Source: Amphiura filiformis
Lineage: Eukaryota; Echinodermata; Ophiuroidea; Amphilepidida; Amphiuridae
Assembly: GCF_039555335.1 (NCBI RefSeq)
Contig: NC_092641.1
Span: forward strand, 31,370,848-31,434,847
Direction of reading: 5' to 3'
Length of the DNA stretch: 64,000 bases
In this document: positions 24,101-30,100 of the stretch, one piece after another
How the letters are laid out: each line of letters begins with the position of its first letter
How positions within the stretch are numbered: position 1 is the stretch's first letter
Notes under the pieces: generated by a model
What the model was told of the DNA's origin: nothing
Database searches by the model: none
The model's input: only the letters and a program-made list of their open reading frames with translations
Made by a program: the position numbers and the translations under genes

Positions 24101-27100
24101 GGTATTGTTGGTCGAAACGACCTAAAAATCGATTTTCATTATCTAGATCAATATATTATTGAAAAATAACACCTTGATGTTTTGGAAAAGTTCATTCTAC
24201 AAATCGTATACTTTGCAAACTTGCTTAATTTATTGTTGTTAATGAGTTATGTACGTTTTACAAAAGTGTTGTTGTTTCAGCCCTCTTTACAACGTAACTC
24301 AAGAACCGCAGCACCTATAAAAGTATATCTGTGATATTTTAATTCTTCTACACACTCGCTATGAATTGAGCAATGCAGTTTTTGCCAAAGCTCACTGCCA
24401 TTCGTAAGATGCTGTGAACTACCAAATCACAACAGTTTAAAATAATTAATAACCTTAATTTGTCATCTAACTCCTTAACCATAGGTCCTATGCTCACAAA
24501 CATATTATGGTGATTCTTAATTTGAATTGAGCCCATCCAAATTAAAACCTCTATTCAATGTCACATGAAAGTTGAAAAAGAAATCATACATTATTGTTTA
24601 ATTAATTAATTGGACTTGATACAGCTACATTACAGATCTGTTTCATAAGGCCACAGGGCCTCACTCAACAGAAGCACATAACCATAATGTAGCTGTATCA
24701 AGTCCAATTAATTAATTATTTTGCTTCCATTTTGGTCGGGCACCTTACCTTTGAATGATTTCAACCATCTTGGATGTATATCTTGAATTTATCTATATAC
24801 ATTATTGTTTAGTCTAACTAATATGGTGTTTTTGTTCTCAGGACACCGGACAATTTGAAAATGAAGGAAGGTTTTAACCAGTGGCACAATGCGGTCGCTG
24901 AAAACAAACAAAAATTGGACCAGCTCAAGGTGAGATGGGAATATCGAAGCAGATTATAATTGATGTTGGGAGAGGTTATAGGTCATTGGACTGCATCCAT
25001 TACCTGAAATGGGGAGGAGGCAGAACCAACATGATGTTATCATCTCTTCCTTACCCTCACATCATAACAACTGTACTTTGTTTCACCTTAGTAGTGATGT
25101 TAGTGTTTTAATGCAATCTTGCTGGTAGTGTGCGGACAACCGGTCCTTGTTACGCATGTGTATACCCTCTATAGGTTTAGGTACTATGTACAATTTGATA
25201 CTGCAAGGGCTATTAAAGGGCTCCCCCCCCCCAAAAAAAAATTGCCAAAATAGCCCTCAAAAAATAAATTATGGGGGCGATTTTTAATAGAAAGAAGATC
25301 CTGAAAGGAAACTATTTTGAGGCTTCTGGCTCAGAAGTAAATGTGGAATATGGGTATATAGCCACCAAAATCCTGAAAGTAGCCCTGAATTATAAAAAAA
25401 GTATTTTGAGGCCTGATGCATGGTATTTAGCTGTTCAAATTAGATATGACAGTATCTGTGCTGGCAGGTTTCCTTCTTGTATATATATAACATTTATCTC
25501 TTTTTTTTTCATCTTCTGCAGATCAAATATGAGGGCCAGATTCGTGAGATTCATAGTGGTCGTCTGCTGTCACAGCTTGCTACTATAGATGTACCAACAA
25601 TTACAAAGCCAAGCTTGGTAAGTGTAGATTGGAATTTGAACTCTGTGTGTGGGGGGAGGGGCACTGGAGAATGCCAGCAAACGATGACACATATGACATT
25701 TCACATTTAAACAGTGGACCTCTTTACAATAGGGGACCGTTCTCAGTTCAAGGTCTGCAAACGTCCGCATTGCTTGTATAATGCATTTGCGAGATACGTC
25801 CTCTATTGCAGGTGAGATATAACGTCAAATTTCATATTTATACTTATACACACAAAAAGTAGTGAAAAAGGTCCTTGGGTATGTCCAACGAGTACGGGAC
25901 GTCAGCGTTTGCGCAGTCCTAAACTGTGTCCATATTCAGGGGGTGTGTGTAAGTGTGTCCAAATGCATGAAAACAATTTTACATACATATTATAAATTGT
26001 ACTTTTAAACTTGTTTTGCATTTAAACAAAACTTGGAACCCATTTAAATATGTGAGCATTCTCACATTTATTCCAACCCCAAGTTTTATCCACCATAAAA
26101 CCACTTGTCCACTATACTAAACAACACAATTAAAAACTCACACAATGTATCAACTCAATGTGCTATTCCAGTTGAAATCCATACACTCCCTATAGAAGAC
26201 ATGGCATTAACCTTCCACACATGGAGTGTGAATTTGAAAAGGGGTGTCCTGAATGGGTGACTCCATTTGACATTGTAGATTAATGTCATGTCTTCCATAG
26301 AGGTGTATGGATTCACCTGGAAGAACCTGATTGTACTTCACTCAGCAACTGTTGAATCTTGCATCCTTGTTGAGGAATTACTAATTTCAAAACATTTCTT
26401 GTATTTTTTCCTCTTCTAGCCACCACTACCACCACCAGGTGCCTTCATGGGGGGTCCCCGTCCAGGGTTCATCCCACCACACATACCTTCTGGTATCCGG
26501 CCATCACTAGACATGACACGACCCCCACATATCCCTCAATCCACATCTTCCCCCATCAGCACCCCTTCCCCATCCCCCTCACCAACCCTTTCCCAAACAA
26601 GTACCAACTCTGTCCCATCTCAGCCAATATCAGTCCCCGTATCACTTGTTGAGGATAAAGCTCCTAAAGGACCGGCCAAAGTCACCCCTGCACAAGTCAC
26701 AGTGCCGCTACAAGAGCAGGCTCCATGGCCTCCGGCTTCATTGACACCGGGTCATTCGTCACCACCTGGGTTTCCATCGGTGCAAACAGCGCCCTCTACT
26801 TTGCCTGCAGGAGGAAGCAGCACAGCTAATAGCCTAGGAGCGGTGGGTAGCAGTAGACCACAGAGTGTAAGTGGTGCTAGTGCAACACCAGGCAACAACA
26901 GACCTGTGAAACAGCCTCCAACTGCTCCGAATCCAGGTATGTATTACAAATCTGAACTTTTCACTTGCCGACATGCACACCCTGATCACATCAAAAAAAA
27001 GCGGGGCATAGCAGGGTCAGGCAATATTCCTTGTTTGGATGTGCAACTATTTTATAACATGATTGAGTGTGCTAACTAGGACTCCACATATATGCAGTAC

Positions 27101-30100
27101 ACATCATAAGCAAAGCAAATGTTTAGGTTTTCATCGAATGACCTCTTTGATCCACCACGCTCTTTTTCTCTTCATTCATGTTTTTCTTAAATAGCTAGGT
27201 TTTACAGATGATGGAATTGTTAAATGATGTCATTACACTTGCCACATTTGTATGTTTTAAAAAATAATGAATAACCTGCAAAGTTCCCCCTTTTGATGTG
27301 CTGCATCACAAATATGTGATGTGTCATGTCAAAATCAGACACTTTTGGGCAGGTTATAAATTTTGAGGTTTTTACATATCTTAAATATAGAGATATTTTG
27401 CTCCATAACGCCATTTTCCCCGATGAAATCGGACATTCCTAAGCGAAGATAATGAGTTCGTAAGTTATGGTAATATAAAATTGGAAATTGAGATATCGGC
27501 CTTTAAAAATATTATTGACAATGTTGAGAGTAGGAATTACCTTGAAAAATGTCTCAAAAAATACCAGATGCCAGTTATATTCCGTTCTGAAACTATCAGA
27601 CATTATTTTTAACATTAATAACATCACAAATTCGCAACAAACCCAAATTGTGAAAAAATTACCCGGGCAGATTTTTGGCTATTTCTCCATTTACGATCCT
27701 GCCCAAAAGTGTCTGCTTTTTACATGACACGTCACATATGATGATGGAATTGGTAAATGGTGTCACTCGCCAAATTTGCATTTACAAAATAAAATGAACA
27801 ACTTAAAGAGTAAAAAACAAACATGTGCTACTACATGACCGTATGTTATGCATCTATTTGGATAAAATATTGACTGATCAAATTGTAATTATTCTTTAAC
27901 CTGGGACACTCAAGTGAACCATACGACTTGTGCCACATTGCACTGATTTTTGCATCACACTTCTCTGTTTTCAGCAGCAGCAGGTGGATCTGTTCCAGCA
28001 GTTCCTGTGGCCCAGCAGCCCAGGACCAACTTTGAAAGAATTCTCTTCCCACTGCAGTCGCTCTTCCCTCAACACAACCAGTAAGTCATCTACCATATTT
28101 CCTCAAATAGTTGCCTCACCTTCAATTCAACGCCCCCACCACTTTTTTCAACCAAGATGTTTCAAAAATGCTGAAGAGGATATTTATCCTTCCCATATGC
28201 ACCGAGTCATTCATACCTGTACATGAATGTCATAGTCATCGCCAAGGGGGTAACTTGATTGTCCCATATTTTGTTCTGCATGGATCTGGCTGGCATAGCT
28301 AAATTGATATAAGTAAAAGAAAACAAAGGAATCACCATGTTGTAAACTCCCTCTATTTCTCCAGGGTACAGCTTACCAAAGCTATCAAGGAGGTACGTCA
28401 AGCTAACAATGGATCACTCTCTGGCCTATCAGTGGATGAGATCATACGGAGAGCAGCTTCAGTACTCAAACATCAACCGGTAAGTCACTGACCTTTGACC
28501 CCATGTTTTTGATGACATACGAGGAGCTATATCGATGAAATTTTGTCACTGTTATTACTGGTCCTTATTGTGCATTATGGTTCAAAAATGGTCTCATAAG
28601 TATGTTTACTTTCTTTACAGGTGGCGCTAGATTTTTTTGGATACCCCCTCGTATATACTATTGTAACAGATTAAAGCTGTTTCGCAGCTCAAAGTGAATT
28701 TCCAGTTGAAATCCATACACCACTATGGAAGACATGATCTTAATCTTCTATTTCATAATTTTATGTTACATGTACATACTTTTTGTTGTTCATTTCAGCC
28801 CATGCGTGCTGCTGCAGGGACTGCAGGTGCAACTACAGGAGCAGGTGCCAACAAAGGCTGGCAGAATAACAATGGTGAGGTACCACAGGGACAAAGACTG
28901 GTACAAGGAGTAATGCAAGGTAGGGTTGATATCAGATACAATTTCTACAATGTTGATGCACTCCAAGGTAGGATTAACATATCTTACGCACAAAATCATA
29001 CTTCCAATATTGAGTCGCAAGTAGGGTGATGGTGGCCATCTTGAATATGCGAGGAAGAGAAAACATTGTACAATTACTTCATAAACATTTTAAATGATTA
29101 TTTTTCATAAACTTGCATTGTGAATGATTTAATACCATTTTCATACCATGGGGGCATCTTGGATGTGCAGGGAAGAGAAATATCTAGATTTTTACTTTTT
29201 GTAACAGTATAAAACTAGCATTTTATAGACACTGCAGAAAAATTTGCCTAAAGGAAGCAGTAATCGCCCTTTGAACGAATCCGCTATCTTGCTATCCCTG
29301 CAAATGCATGCACAAAAAGTCCATATTTTTTGGAGTCTTGTGTAGAATATGCAATAAGGACATGTTTTACGAATTGACACTTCAGTGTTAAGTAAAATGA
29401 TTCAAAGTGAGCATGCCAATGTAACTAGAAATTCGGTATCAAGCATCACATGCCTACAATATCAATAAACATTTGTACATAATGTGGTATATGTGACATG
29501 TGATCAAAGAAAATCAGCTACTGCGCTTTTTAAGTCAGAAATATTGATTTTGTGATATAGTCAAAGAAAGGAAGTATTTCCTTTTTTTTTGTTTCCTATT
29601 GTTTTAGAAATTCTTAAACTGCTCACATCTTTTGCATTGGTTGTCCAAATTCAATGTGGTTTTCTGCAAAATGTAGCTTTGCAAATGCTGTTTACAATCC
29701 TATAAGAATTAACTGCAAACTGAATATGTCTGACTTCAGACTGATTTTGCTTGATATTATGCTTGCTGGTCCTTAATCCTCTTCATGCGGGTGTCGACTA
29801 CCGACCACATGGATCATATTTCTTTAAAATATTCATATGTTTCAGAATTGTACATTTTCATGACCATATTTATAACCCACATGAAAAATGCATTAAAATG
29901 AGTACAAACAAGCCTAGTATTGGTTCAGTGGTTCTTGTGATAGCTCTTGATATATTTTAAAACTTGATGTTGAAGCGTATGCCTAGCATGCAGCATGATT
30001 AACTTGATTTCATTCCGATTCCTCCTTACCAGGAATGGCAGCACAACAGGGCAAATTTCAGTGGTCCTCAGAGTTGGGTGGCTCCTCTGCATTCAAAACC